Shown: positions 35,349 through 47,170, numbered from the stretch's first letter. The stretch: DNA of 64,000 nt from Hymenopus coronatus (GCA_030762935.1 CM060896.1:16173527-16237526); one strand, 5' to 3'. The notes: generated from the sequence alone by a model not told the origin. Numbers and translations: made by a program.

Positions 35349-36619
35349 TTTTTCTCCTTGTTCTTTTCAAGAATTAGGTTTCTGCCTGGTGTGATCGCAT
35401 TGTTAAATTTTCAGTCTGTTTTCCTTGGACGATCTAATGAATTCTTCCTATTTAGACGATAGTTAAGAGTGGCTTCTTTATTAACTAATTGTTCAACTAT
35501 ATATTTATCAAAATAAATTGATTATATAGAATTTTACTTCCTAAAATGATGAAAGTCGATAATAGCACTTGACTACTGCATATTCAACTTGTTTTCTCCC
35601 CATTTCTGTAGTTGTGTATGTTTTGGATTGTCACTGGTTGTAATATAAGTGATACTTTACGAAGTTTTGAACCACGTCGAGAGGAGTAAGTATATTTGCA
35701 TAAGACAGACAGACAGACAGATCCGGTTTGAACGCTCTACCATATCGGTAGAGTTCGTTAAACCCTCAAGTAGGTGGCGTGCTCCGTGGACCCACGATCC
35801 GAGAGTTAACTTTTTGCCCCGCGGGCTGCAGCAGACAGTAGAATCCTCAACATGCTCACGAAACCTTTTCTTCCATTCCAGCTGGTCGTACATTATTCAT
35901 GTTCTGGATCGGTGATTCTATCCTTTCTAGTTAATTTCAAAAGTTAAAAACCAGGCTTGAGCGCGGTCAGGACCAGTGAGGGTGACCGATTTGTCATTAC
36001 TAGTGAGAATATATCGCCTCGTGGGGAGCTTTAGGGCCAGATTTATAGTCAGTACTCAAGCGGTCCTTAAGAGTGCTATTCAATTCACACTCTCACTTAA
36101 ACGCCACTTGAGGTATCATCACGAATTTATGGAATAAGGCCACTTTCATGCTCAAAGCTTTTCGTGTCGGAAAAAAAACTTTTTATACTCAGATGTGTTT
36201 ATTTACTGTTAAAAATCTATATTGAAATGAAGACCATTCCGACGCAGATTTTCATTTCGATATAGAATTTCACGCTTGCGCGCTGCCCTACTAATGGCTG
36301 TTCACTGCCTGATAATTTACATAAAATTACAGAAACATCTTACGCGTACAATAACCTCCGAGAATATTTAATTATATATAAGAATTATAAGAATATATAA
36401 GTATTTCCTGAATCTAAACTTATAATATTACGTAAGCAAAGTAGAGTAGGTGTTTAGGAAAATATTTATTTTTATGAGAATAGTTATATTTACATACCCT
36501 TATCAGCAGCTAAGCATTGTCAGATGGTTCATCAATGAAGGTTTTGATTTCGTCTGTGGAAAATATTTTCGTTTTTTCCCCACTGTACCCTACCCATTTC
36601 TGTTTTAACAGGGAGTACA
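35349..36619. other. Unassigned sequence
   Basis: No recognised element. 35640-36130 is GC-richer, with an ORF on each strand in the same stretch (35649-35915 +, 35657-35893 -) and a CAGACAGACAGACAG tract. Neither ORF shows a domain I know. Confidence 0.4.
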
Positions 36620-37012
36620 ACTTCTTTTTTATTACTAGGAGTCTTCAATCCTTGGATTGGTTTGCAGCGACTCTCCATTCAGATCTTCTCTCTGCTTTCC
36701 GTTTGAGTTCTTCATATTTACTGCATTTCATATCTTCCATAATTTGTTTTATATATTGTGATCTTGCTCTTCCTTTGCCACTTCTTCCTTCTGTCATTCC
36801 TTCTATTATAATATTCAGTGTGCTCTGATGTCTTAATAAATGTCCTATTAATTTTGTTCTTCTTTTAATTTAGTTCCAAATTCGTTTTTCCGCTTCTGCT
36901 CTTTTATATACTTCTTCATTTTTAATTTTGTCACTCCATTTAATTTTTAGCATTTTCCTATAGCACCATGTTTCAAATGCACAACTTCTTATATTGGAAT
37001 ATATAAATTCCG
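36620..37012 (-). pseudogene. RTE/CR1-like LINE C-terminus remnant
   Basis: The minus strand reads SCAFETWCYRKMLKIKWSDK, then IKNEEVYKRAEAEKRIWN, a stop, then IGHLLRHQSTLNIIIEGMTE, GRSGKGRARSQYIKQ, and ELKRKAERRSEWRVAANQS. This is the well-known C-terminal region of RTE-type non-LTR reverse transcriptases (AFEMWCWRRMLKISW ... IEGxIEGKRGRGRxR ... WRxxAxNQS). A stop occurs at NQSKD, so the natural C-terminus is present. One internal stop occurs at about 36865, and the upstream part is lost. Confidence 0.85.
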
Positions 37013-37599
37013 TGTTTCACATTCGAGTAGTTTTCAATACTGAATAATTTGTCCAGAATGTTGGGGATTTCATTGTTTTTTTTGACATTTTTTCATAAGG
37101 ACATTTTCCGAGGATGAAGTTACATTTTTTGTTATTCTCCATACAATACGCTTGCGTCGAAAACGGCGGAGCTCATCTTTCATAAGTAGGATACCTAAAC
37201 ATTAAATACGTATTGTACATCTACATATAATGGTCATTACCTCTCACTCGTATCCTAATAAACTGCCATTATAGGGTCGTTGCATAAATAACTATTGTGT
37301 AACAACTTTGCTGGCAAATAGTCTCCGCTCTAAGGGGTTGGAAGTTTATCAAAAGTGCATTGAATCAGTGATGACGGCAGCATCAGGCGCGTACACATCA
37401 TCTGCATCAACAGAAAGAAGAACGAAGAGAAATTATGGACCCAACAATCAGGTTTTAACAGACAACCACACAGACTGAAGAAGTTGATGCACAACAGAAG
37501 AGTGTATAAGCCAAATATCTCATATTTTGTAGAAAAAGTGCAATAAATTGTTGTCAGTAATTTCTTCTTTGGCACACAAGGATCTATCACAAAGCATTG

Positions 37600-38190
37600 T
37601 TTTATGGCGCAGAAGATATAAATTAGAAGAAAACAGTTTCATTCAAATTTGCACAAATTCTCCTTGGTTCGTAAGAAACAATCAACTGCATCAAGAAGCA
37701 GGAATTCTTCCGTTATAACAATACATCAGGGAACCAGCAGGAGAGTTCCTCAAGTTTCTGGAGCTCAGACATAATTATCACGTAGGAATAAAAACAAGGT
37801 TAAAGAGGAGATTATCCCAGGACACTCTATTCAACCAATCCGATGACTGCGACTTTTCTCATCTCGAGTAAATTATATTGCAGCAAATGTTTTGTGTACA
37901 TACCTTTGTTGTCATTACTTAATTTCTTACCATGCATCACTGTCAGTATTGTATTTCATTCTTTACTTAATGTCCACTATTCATTATCACTTATAAGCAG
38001 ATATTACTGTTAAGTAAAATACACATTTTTTGTTTTGTTTTTTACGATAGAGGGGCATTATAGGTAAACCTCAACATGTAATTTGTTATTGCTATATTGT
38101 TAATTGTTCTCAATGGCCTGTAAAGCAACACTGCTAATCAGTCAAAAATAAATTATTAAAAACAAAACAAACAAACAAAAAACAAAAAAA
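37600..38190 (+). pseudogene. LINE 3' end (jockey-like C-terminus plus 3' UTR)
   Basis: The frame at about 37655-37860 encodes SPWFVRNNQLHQEAGILPL, a stop, then QYIREPAGEFLKFLELR. The PWFVxNxxLHxDL motif is typical of the very end of jockey-clade pol proteins. About 300 bp of 3' UTR follow, with an AATAAATTATT segment and an A-rich tail (38148-38190). Confidence 0.65.
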
Positions 38191-38329
38191 GCCATAGAGT
38201 ACCACAATGTCACAAAAGAATAAAATAGTATAGCCATTTTGAGAAACCATCTCTATAGGAACCAAATTGTTTAATTAAATAGTACCAATAATTTGAATTT
38301 ATATCCTTATATGGCATTGCTATACTCTT

Positions 38330-38385
38330 CTTCTTTTTCTTTTTCTTCTTCTTCTTCTTCTTATTATTATTATTATTATCATTAA
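38330..38385 (+). repeat. (TTC)n/(TTA)n simple repeat
   Basis: CTTCTTCTTTTTCTTTTTC grades into TTCTTCTTCTTC and TTATTATTATTATC. Confidence 0.9.
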
Positions 38386-38831
38386 AATTGTTGTTTTGTC
38401 AAGTTAGTTTTCCAATACTATATTATTTGTATGTGATTATTTGATGTTTTAAAGTATTCTGTATCTTTTGGCGAACCTTAAATAGGGTTAAATAATTGGG
38501 ATGCATATAAATCTTTGAAAATGAGCGAAGAGCAGTATTGTGTGGAACTAACCTATAACAACGAGACTTTGGGCATGGAAAATATTTCGTTAATTAGCAA
38601 ACCCATTATTTCCTCATTTTTAAAACATGCTTCTGTGCAAAAAGAGTAAGCAATGATCATACAAAAACGAATTAGCCTTTTTGCGCTCTTACTGCGGTAA
38701 ATGTTCTGCTCCTGAATCGTTATTCGCAACAGCCGCGCATCTACTTTAAACAGAACAATGTCCTCCAAGATAATGCCAGTACTGCCAATACAGGGTGGAA
38801 GAAAAGTTCCTACCCACTGGAACAAATAATA

Positions 38832-39732
38832 CAGGGTGTATAAAAATGAATATCGGGGTTTTAACTCTTTATAACATTTATTACATTCAACTTACAGTTA
38901 TGAATGATATGTCAAATGAAAAAGCAACTCAAACAGTTCTACCAAGAAGCTTATAAATGTTCAATGTCACTACCCTTTGTCACACGGCACCAAGTCTAAA
39001 GCCGAGTTCTTCCAAACGTTGATAAGTGTGTATTCAGTAATTCTAGCAACAGCTGCTGCAATCCGGTTTCTTAATTCAGGGAGGTCAGCTGGTAGTGGAG
39101 GCACGTACACACGATCCTTGTTGAAGCCCCAGAGGTAAAAATCGCATGGCGTTAGGTCAGGAGAACGTGGAGGTCATGCATAGCAAGCCCTGTCATTGGG
39201 GCCCTTGCGGCCTATCCAGCGCTCGGCTACAGCGACGTTCAACCAATCGCGTACTTCGTTATGCCAGTGAAATGGCGCACCATCCTGCTGGAAAATGAAG
39301 TTCTCTGGCTGATTTTCTTCCAACTGAAGGAAGATCCATTGCTCTAGTGTATCAAGGTAAGAAGTGCCAGTTACAGTAGGTTCACCAAAAACGAAAGACC
39401 CATAAACTTTTCGCCGGGATACGACACAAAAAACATTCACTTTAGGGGAATCTCGTTGCATTTGTACCATCTCGTGAGGATTTTCTGAGCCCCTGATGCG
39501 CACATTATGAGTGTTAAAATGTCCACTAAGGTGAAAGGTCGATTCATCACTGAAGACAACACGATCCATAAAATCGTCATGATTTCTGTTTACTAGTCGC
39601 CATCTTTGCTACTACCGCGTACACAAAACTGTTTGAGTTGCTTCTTCATTTGATATATCATTTATTACTGTAAGTTGAATGTAATAAATATTATAAAGAG
39701 TTAAAACCCCGATATTCATTTATATAAACCTG
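38832..39732 (-). mobile_element. Nested mariner-type element with about 105-bp TIRs
   Basis: The left arm 38832-38938 and right arm 39627-39732 are inverted copies sharing GAATATCGGGGTTTTAACTC and CATTCAACTTACAGT. TA duplications lie at 38830-38831 and 39733-39734. At 901 bp it is shorter than an autonomous element and lacks the transposase N-terminus. Confidence 0.9.
38965..39569 (-). pseudogene. Mariner-type transposase, catalytic half (DD41D-like)
   Basis: The minus strand reads RVVFSDESTFHLSG (first Asp), then HNVRIRGSENPHE, FIFQQDGAPFHWHNEVRDW (second Asp), RWIGRKGP. After one in-frame stop near 39180 come PPRSPDLTPCDFYLWGF (third Asp) and DRVYVPPLPADLPELRNRI, ending with a natural stop. 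I count about 46 residues between the second and third Asp, versus 41 remembered for related elements. The difference falls in the NDRACYA segment beside the stop. No helix-turn-helix region is present. Confidence 0.85.
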
Positions 39733-39829
39733 TAAATCAACTGTTAGGTAGTGGCTACCCACTGCTGCAAGGTTTTCACCAGCCCATTACAAGTTCGTGA
39801 GTGAGTGATGGTTGATAGCTACAGCCAAC

Positions 39830-40090
39830 GTCAAGCTGCACAGTCTGGAAAGTGACACACCATGTTTATGTATAAATCGCCACATGTGATGATTTGGGCA
39901 ACAGTGACCGGTAACAACTGTTTGGCCCGTATTTTTGATGGATCTGTAAATCAAGAAACCGTTGCGTTTCAACAGGACAGTGCTACACAGCATTTTTCCA
40001 AACCGCTAGATTGGTCGAGGATCAGTTAATGTTCCTGTCCCATTGCCTTGATCTCCAAGAAGCCCTGATCTCACCACACCGGTCAATGCG
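39830..40090 (+). pseudogene. Outer mariner transposase fragment
   Basis: Forward frames give VAFQQDSATQHFSKPLDW, containing the FQQDxAxxH catalytic motif, and downstream a CLDLQEALISPHR-type segment. Multiple stops. It belongs to the outer element and shows a different family from the nested one. Confidence 0.6.
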
Positions 40091-40257
40091 GAACCACAAA
40101 TGATGACAGTCATGTCGAAGAGGCTGAATAAACGAACTTGGTGCTGAATCATGTAAGTATTATGAAATGTGAAAGAGTTAAAAATAATAATGCTATTTTA
40201 AAACCTAACAGTTGATTAATTATTTACCCAGTGGGTAGGGACTTTTCGCCCATTCTG

Positions 40258-41107
40258 TACCATATCCTGGTATTAATATCACCAAAAGTAACTAGGGAGC
40301 ACAATAATTGTTCAAGTATATCGTAGTATACTTTTGTGTATTGCAGTACTTTACGTTCCCCAGAATCAGTATCGTGTTTCTCTGCTCATCTGTTATAAAT
40401 GCATACAATCCATGCAAGTTATTTTCTCAGTTGTTTTCGCCATCTGTGCGCCATCAATTATATAAATGCGTATAAACATTTTATTGCACAACAATTAATG
40501 CTATAAATTTTACAGATACAACTATTTGGAGATATGTTTTTCCCTAGAGAAGGAAAATAATTACAGTAAAAGCTAAAATACAAATAATCTAAATACAAGA
40601 ATGGCGTTTTAAAGCTAGACAGTTCTAATTGTTTGTGTGAAATAAAACAGATAATGAAGACTAGAGTGGGAAGTTTTAATTGATGTACTGAGGGGAATAT
40701 TGACATTAACGGTGGGCAGACAGATTCATACAGCTGTCACACACTTTGACATAATACCCTCGCGTAATCCCAAGCCACGCTGCATTTTACGATATGACAT
40801 TCGGAAATTTAAATATTACTGGCTTAGTTATCCTGCATTCCCTCTAGTCGAATATTCAGTTCGTTAATTATTCATGACATTGTGTGAAATTAAGTTAGAC
40901 TAAGGATAGAAGAGACAAAAAGTTCCAATACCGCCCTTGGACCAATCATTTGCCATCTGATATTAGATAGTAGTGATAGCGTTTACCAACGACCCAATTT
41001 CTAATGATAGTTTTTAATTAAGTTTGGATGAAATATCTTAAAGTGATTGTAAATGTTTGAATTGAAGTGTCTTTGGGGAGAGGGGGTCCTAAGTTACTAT
41101 AAATACC
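40258..41107. other. Unassigned AT-rich sequence
   Basis: No recognisable genes or repeats. Confidence 0.4.
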
Positions 41108-41345
41108 AAGCTAAGTGGCTCAGGCGTGTCGTCTGGGATTGACATTCGGAAGATCGTGGGATCAGTTCCCCGCGACCCTATGGTTGGGGGGGGGGGGTTT
41201 CCCTAGTTACTAGGCCAATGCTGGGGAAGTTTCTTCATTCTCGCGAAGTTCCTGTCCCTTCGTTTCATTTCCATTTCATCCAACCGCTCACTTTCACGGT
41301 TAAGTGTCAACGGGGACTGCGGTAGTGATGACGCTTAAAGGGTAA
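41108..41345 (+). mobile_element. tRNA-derived SINE-like element
   Basis: GTGGCTCAGGCGTGTCG as an A-box-like segment and GTGGGATCAGTTCCCCGC as a decayed B box, a G12-type run at 41185, then a body ending CGGTAGTGATGACGCTTAAA. Single copy in the window, so less certain. Confidence 0.55.
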
Positions 41346-41993
41346 ATACACCATTTCTAAGTATTAGCAAAATGAAATAATAGTTAAGAGAGAGTATTCA
41401 GAGAGAATGAAAAGTATGTCTCACATGCTAATATGAAGTGTACAATTTGTCAACGTAGAACACAAGACTTTTGGTGGGGTAGTCTGGAGTAGGCAGGACG
41501 TAGGTCAGTTTAAGCAAATTCATATTGAAAATTTAGATACTCTGGCGCCTCTTGGTCATCGAATGACTCATTATCGCGCTTCAAGACTCTTGTTGCTCTA
41601 ATCTTATGGCGGCGGCACTAGGCTTCTCATCTGTTTAGCAATGGTTGCAAAGCGATTCACCATATTGCAGTTTAGCGAGTCTTTGTAATTTTGTTTAGTT
41701 TGCACTACGGAGGTACAGTGTACCTTAAACGTACGCTTCTTAATATCTTCAAATTTTGAAGATTTAATCCAACACAGTTATAGTTTCTTCGTGCTTGGAT
41801 TTAGGAACAGTTGACTATTCATCTTAAAACAATTGCCAACTCGTTTCAAACAAATCAGCTATTGATCTCCAATAAATATTATTATAAAGTTTCACAGTTA
41901 TCCATTCTCGCAAGTACCCACGCATACCCTGAGCAAAATCTCACACAGCTCAACACAGTAGTAGGAAACTGGCAACAGAAGAACAGCACTAAC
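41346..41993. other. Unassigned sequence
   Basis: No recognised features; the open frame at 41811-42005 lacks known domains. Confidence 0.4.
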
Positions 41994-42195
41994 ATAGTAT
42001 TTTAATCAAATCGTTAGTTATTTTTGAGAAAATCGAACATTTCGAAAAATCTAAGTAATCTGTAGTTGGATTGAAGAATTTTCTTGAAAATCTTGGTATC
42101 GCATCTTTGGATGATTCCAAATTAAATACCAAGTTTGGTATTCAATCCGACTTTTCGTTTCTGAGCTATGCTGTTCACAGGCATATTCATAAGAT
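41994..42195 (+). mobile_element. Family A internal fragment
   Basis: GTATTTTAATCAAATCGTTAG through GAGCTATGCTGTTCACAGGC, including the hairpin partner TACCAAGTTTGGTATT. Truncated on both sides. Confidence 0.8.
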
Positions 42196-42369
42196 GTGTC
42201 AACTAAAATGACATAGATGAATGCTGTAACACAACAAAAGCACGTAAAAATGTTTCACAAGTGGATATATGCTGGACCTTGAGTATGTAAAGCATTAACG
42301 TATTGTTGCTGACAAAGACTTTGTTTCTAAATTCCTCTGTAGCAACATGGAGCCATGTAATCCTAAGTT

Positions 42370-42840
42370 TTGTGTAACGTTTTAAAACTATGTTGTGCGA
42401 CTCGCGTTCGGGAGGTCCCAGGGAACGTTCACTCTGATCCACGGATTTTTTCGGGGGGTTTCCGAGCCACAAGACGAATCTGAAGTAGTGTCTTTCATCC
42501 CCAGAATTTTCATTCCACCTTCCTCGTTCTATTCATCATTTCCTTCATCCTTCATCCCGTTGGTCTGTTTTAGGTTTGAAAGTGTTGAAGTGTGAAGTGG
42601 GCGTTTCGGTGCGGCGTGGTAAACTAAGGATGATTTGTAGAACTCTCAGGACCCTCGGCCTTCGGCTGGTCACCAAGGTATAAGGACCGGCTCTTAGGGG
42701 GTCTCCGGATTGGCTGTCCGGCTGCGCGGCGTTGCAAACTGGTACGGACCGTGTGATAGCTGTGCTGTTGCTCCTGATTCCAGCCACCCGATGTTGTATT
42801 TCATCTCACACCTCCGCCCGAAGGCTCCCTCTCAATAATC
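42370..42840. other. GC-rich patch, possible decayed SINE or retroposon
   Basis: Compositionally unlike its flanks. It contains GCGTTCGGGAGGTCCCAGGG, B-box-like, and a later palindromic TCCGGATTGGCTGTCCGG segment. Open frames on both strands are of uncertain meaning. No family recognised. Confidence 0.35.
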
Positions 42841-42883
42841 GCCAAGTTCCCTCCATAATATTGTTTAAAATTAACCAAGTTTA

Positions 42884-43014
42884 TATTACTTTCTCTACAC
42901 GTAATCTGCACATAGTGTATACAAAAGGTATTGTATCCCATCCAAAAATTCGATACCGAGATTTCACCGGAAATACAGCATTTTTGGAAAAAGATCCGTG
43001 TGTGTGCGTGTACC

Positions 43015-43051
<37 letters not shown>

Positions 43052-43850
43052 CGTGTGTGTCTGTGGACAGCATAACACAAAAACGAAAAGACCGTTAAAT
43101 ACCAAACTTGGTATTTAAGTTTGGTATCTTCCAAGGATGTGACACGAAGATTTTCAAGAAAATCCCCTCACCTCAGCTTACCCTTTACATGGAAAAAATG
43201 TCCAAAATTTTAATTTTCCCAAAAATGGCTCTAACGATTTTGATTAAATTCTCTTATATTTAAGATATTTACATGCCAAATAAAATGTAGATATGTAAAT
43301 ATCTTGATGTAGATATTGCTCACTGATGACTTTTGTTGTTATAAAGAGTCCTTAAATAAATAAATTTAAAAAAATGTAGATATATCTTGAAATCTCTGGG
43401 AAAAGCCTCTTATTCTGGATGAATTTTACGGAATTTTGCACAACTGGTAAACCGTAAGAGATAGACAAAAACTTACGTAACAGAAAATGTAGAGCTCGCT
43501 AAAACACACAATTTATGTTATAAACATTTTTTTTGTAGAGTTGATCGTTTTTTAGATATTCCTTGTTATTGGTTTCAGCTTTAAAATATTTATACTTTTC
43601 TCATACCAGAATTTGTCAACTCCAGTCCATACAAACAAAGGAACTTCAGTGACACAGCAACCAGCTCTTGACTATCACTTTAACCTATGGTACACCCTTA
43701 TTTCGCTTTTACTTACATGGAAGCTACTAATAAGAATATTTCTGCTAATTTTTTCTGGATTAGCATGAAGTAAATAGAAAAATAAAATTTTTCACAATAA
43801 TTTGCTCTAGAAATGTAGAGAAAGTGATGTGAATGAAACATATCAGATTT
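42884..43850 (-). mobile_element. Family A element carrying a small LINE insertion
   Basis: TTACTTTCTCTACACGTAATC start, TG core at about 43019-43048, ends GTGAATGAAACATATCAG. It is interrupted at 43295-43370. Confidence 0.9.
43295..43370 (+). mobile_element. 76-bp 5'-truncated LINE 3' end with 13-bp duplication
   Basis: ACTTTTGTTGTTATAAAGAG and CCTTAAATAAATAAATTTAA match the 3' end of the LINE at 5410-5456. AAAATGTAGATAT occurs at 43282-43294 and 43371-43383. The family A consensus (AAATAAAATGTATATCTTGA) is restored when insert and one duplicate are removed. Confidence 0.9.
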
Positions 43851-44123
43851 TTTTTAAGTACTGCACTGCAATCGCTTCAACAATTACTTGGGTGATGCTT
43901 TCTGTTTAAAATAGCGACATTTTCTTTGTTTTGTGTAACATATTGTAATAGTGTATTGCAACAAAGTAAGGCAAGTGCATTAGAGTCATTTCTACTTCCT
44001 GGATCCTCCAATTCATTGAAAGCATTCTACTTTTTCCACCACAGATAGTCAAAGAAACAGTAGTTGAAAATATAATCAATTACTAACAGCTGTTCAATAG
44101 CAACATTAATATTGTCTTTCTGG

Positions 44124-44305
44124 GTGGCTCAGTTTGTTTGGCCCTTGCCTTCTCATCCCAAGGTCGCGGGTGTTAAGAGTGCTTAAAAGTGATAGCCTTA
44201 TATCGTCAAATTTACTGGCATATAAAAGAACTGCGGAACGAAATTTTGACACACCGGCGGTACTGATATGATCATGGTACTGTAATCCATAGCGTCATTA
44301 GTGAA
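44124..44305 (+). mobile_element. tRNA-derived SINE (GGTGGCTCAGTTTG type)
   Basis: GGGTGGCTCAGTTTGTTTGG head, CCAAGGTCGCGGGTGTTAAG (B box apparently deleted), then GATAGCCTTATATCGTCAAA, TTTACTGGCATATAAAAGAA, CACACCGGCGGTACTGATAT. I recall this body as a widespread insect SINE, but could not check it. Confidence 0.7.
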
Positions 44306-44575
44306 CTTTCTTTTATAACATTAACATTGGTGGTGTATTGGAGATCATTATCCACCCCCTGGTTGTTGACCTTATCAATAACTGACAAGTACAAGAGGTC
44401 CCGAGTTCGAAACTCAGTTTGGTTGAATTAATCGGATAAGTCTTTTTTGGGGGTTTACTTTATTCTTTGTAGATACATATAATCTGAGCATAATTTCACC
44501 TATTTCATTCATCGTCCGATATGATTTACCAGGTAAAGGTCATGAAACAAAAAAAACAAAAAATAATAATAATTT
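44306..44575 (+). mobile_element. tRNA-derived SINE (GAGTTCGAA type), copy
   Basis: GGTCCCGAGTTCGAAACTC B box, GGATAAGTCTTTTTTGGGGG, CATTCATCGTCCGATATGAT, and an A-rich AATAATAATAATT tail. The same family as minus copies at 59990-60212 and 25120-25290. Confidence 0.7.
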
Positions 44576-45708
44576 ACAGCCCATACTGCTGCAGCATGTA
44601 TTAGGTATAGCTATACGACAGAAGGGAGCCAGAGCTTCCATTTTGACCCCTATTAAAAATTTATTGCAGTATTGGGGCTATCAACCTCAAGAGAATGGAG
44701 CGAAGTGAAGAAACCACATGCTGCAGGTGGATAGAGACGCGCGAACTCCTTAACAATTTCTACCTTGAAGACCCGTCCCACTACTGGAGCTCCCTCTGGT
44801 GTCTACATTTTCCTTTTAGAAAACATCAGTGTCATCTGGACAGTACCGCCACACACCAGGAAACTGTACCTTGTCAAGTTAATTAAAAATACTATCACAT
44901 TTCGGTTCGCGCAGCTCACGCCTTCAGCTGCTTCTCTTCCTACTTTAGCCGGCCACCATTTGGAGATGATAGCAAAGGTGGGGATGGAGGCAGAATTTGC
45001 CGCTATCATTGTTACAATACGCGCATGCGTGGCTGAATGTACGATGAGAGCAAATACGTGGTTTTGCAAGTGGCAAAACTGGAAACAATCTCTCTAGCCT
45101 GTCCTCTAAGGGACTTACCAGAAGGAATTTAGGTTTTGAATGTGCCGACATTATTGTTACTAGTTCTCAGTTTATATACTCTTACAATAAACAGTATACT
45201 ATGACTTTTGTGATGGCTCACTGCCGCTTGCAATGCTCTCCCTCCCTCCACTGACACAACATCGTGATGCGCATGCGTGTCGGATGTCACATGGACATGC
45301 GGGAGATGGGAGAATGCCGTAATTGGCATTAGGTGCGCCCGCAACGTTCTGCGCAGTATTTTTATTGCCTTGACAGGATACAGAGGCACGCCTAAGGGAG
45401 GGGGAAGTGTGATAGATGAGAAACTAACCCAGCTATTGCCTATCGACAACGGAAAGCTACGAGAAATATGAGGTCGCGCCGGTGGTCAACGGGAGTGGAA
45501 CCCCTACCGCGGAGCCAATTCACTCAAGAGTTGATAAATGTTATACATCAAAAGTAAGTGTCGACTTGGAAGGATTCAAATTACACTATCAAATATGTGT
45601 ATTATATAGCACGTTAGAGGATTTAATATAGTACACATATATGCAGTAAAATAGGCAAAATACAGAGGAAATTCAAGTTTCTACCAGGACAACACGATAA
45701 AAAGTAAA
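44576..45708. other. Unassigned sequence, partly GC-rich
   Basis: Several overlapping open frames (44765-45097, 45129-45449) but no domain I recognise. CpG-containing segments (CGCGCATGCGTGG, GCGCATGCGTGTCGG) occur twice at 45019 and 45268. Could hold a decayed retroelement or unique sequence. Confidence 0.35.
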
Positions 45709-46590
45709 TCTGATAAGTTACACTCACATGACTTTCTCTAGCTGATCTACAAACAGATTTCTTACAAAAGATTATTCTTACAAAAGATTATTCTTCTTTC
45801 TACACAATGCTAATCGAGATAAATATTAGCAGAGTGTTGTTATTACTTGGTTCGTTATAACTAGAAGGGAACTAAAGGAAGGCGCTTTACTAAAGTGATA
45901 TTCGTATGTTTTAAAAGCTTTTGTTATGCGATTGTCATTGCAAATCGCTTCTTTGCTTGGCCAGGAGTAGAACAATAGAAAACGTACACATCCGGGCTGA
46001 GAAAATTATAAGAACTTTACAACTGAAACCAATAACAAGGAGTATCTCGGAAACGGTTACCTCCACAGCAAAAATGTAAAGGACATGCACTGTGTGTTTT
46101 GAACAGATCTACATTTTGTGTAGTAAGTTTTTGTCTATCTGTTGGGGTTTAGCAGTTAAGCAAAATCCGGAATTCATCCAGAATAAAGAAGTCTTGAGAG
46201 ACTATTTCCAGAAAATTCAGGATATACATTTTATTTGTGATGTAAATATCTTTACTATACGAAATTTTAATCAAAATCGTTAGAGCCTTTTTGAGAAAAT
46301 TAAAAAGTTTCGAAAATGTTTCAATGAAAAGGGTAGTTTATGGTGGGGGATTTTCTTGAAAATCTTTGTATCGCATCCTTGGAAGATACCAAACTTAAAT
46401 ACCAAGGTTGGTATTTAACGGTCTTTTCGTTTTTAGCTATGATGTCCACAGACATACACACGGACCTTTTTCCAAAAACGCTTCTTTTTTTCAGGGGGAT
46501 CCAAAACATGTATTTCGGTGAAATCTCGGTATGGAATTTTTGGGTGCAATACAATACCTTCTCTATACACTGTGTAGAGAAAGTAAAATG
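45709..46590 (+). mobile_element. Family A element, no CA core
   Basis: TCTGATAAGTTACACTCAC start, a local duplication of TTCTTACAAAAGATTATTC at about 45755-45790, a core reduced to ACATACACACGG, and palindrome degraded to CACTGTGTAGAGAAAGTAAA. Confidence 0.9.
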
Positions 46591-46974
46591 TTGATGTTGA
46601 GATACGCGGTGATGTGCATCCGTCACAGCTACATCATAATCATCATCGTCAGAAGGGCATGTAACGTTTACTGATGGTGCACACCATGCTTTGAGGGGAC
46701 ATTATGCAGTTTATTTGCAGATTGGAAAACAGTTTGGTGCTATTTTGGATGACTGCCACTACACGGCATGGAGAAATTAACTGCCTCGCTGACAACTTGT
46801 TTCAGACCACAAAGTGGTTGTTCCAGTGTCGGAATGGTCACTTTAAACTTCCGCTATTCGTTTGTTTCTCGTCTAGTCGATCAGGTTACTTTCCTCATGC
46901 AACTTCCTCTAAATGTAATTCTCAAGCTAATGTTCCATTACCTTTTTACATGGAATTTCTAATTGGGAACATCC
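46591..46974. other. Unassigned sequence
   Basis: Overlapping open frames at 46704-46979 with no recognised domain; no repeat seen. Confidence 0.4.
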
Positions 46975-47170
46975 CATGATACCAATAGCAGGTATTGCAT
47001 TTCACTGAAAAATTCGTTACCGAGATTTCATCGGAACTTTGAGACGCTCTAAATCCAAAAAGAAGGATATTTAGAAAAAGATCGTTGGTGTGTGAATACA
47101 TAACCTGAAAATGAATTGTGGACACTAATCCAACTTGTTAAAGCTTAGTATCTTTCAAGGGATGGAGAAT
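46975..47170 (-). mobile_element. Family A hairpin-side fragment, diverged
   Basis: AGGTATTGCATTTCACTG, TTCGTTACCGAGATTTCATC, TTAGTATCTTTCAAGG in minus order; truncated. Confidence 0.7.

Larger units (their letters stand above)
38791..40257 (+). mobile_element. Outer mariner-type element with deleted interior
   Basis: Left end CAGGGTGGAAGAAAAGTTCC and right end (minus) CAGAATGGGCGAAAAGTCCC, with CCTACCCACTGG in both; TA flanks at 38789-38790 and 40258-40259. The TIRs extend past the nested insertion: AATCAACTGTTAGG lies at 39735-39748 and inverted at 40205-40218. The interior keeps only a transposase fragment. Confidence 0.85.

Noticed and set aside
37330..37590. Minus ORF rich in Leu and Phe
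   Set aside because: AT-rich chance frame opposite a + strand LINE-like region; no signal or membrane-protein family recognised.
39787..39993. Minus ORF beside the nested mariner
   Set aside because: It is the opposite strand of the outer mariner's transposase fragment (FQQDSATQH on +).
44690..45449. Several ORFs suggesting a host gene
   Set aside because: Frames overlap on both strands, no domain is recognisable and no splice pattern joins them; left as unassigned.
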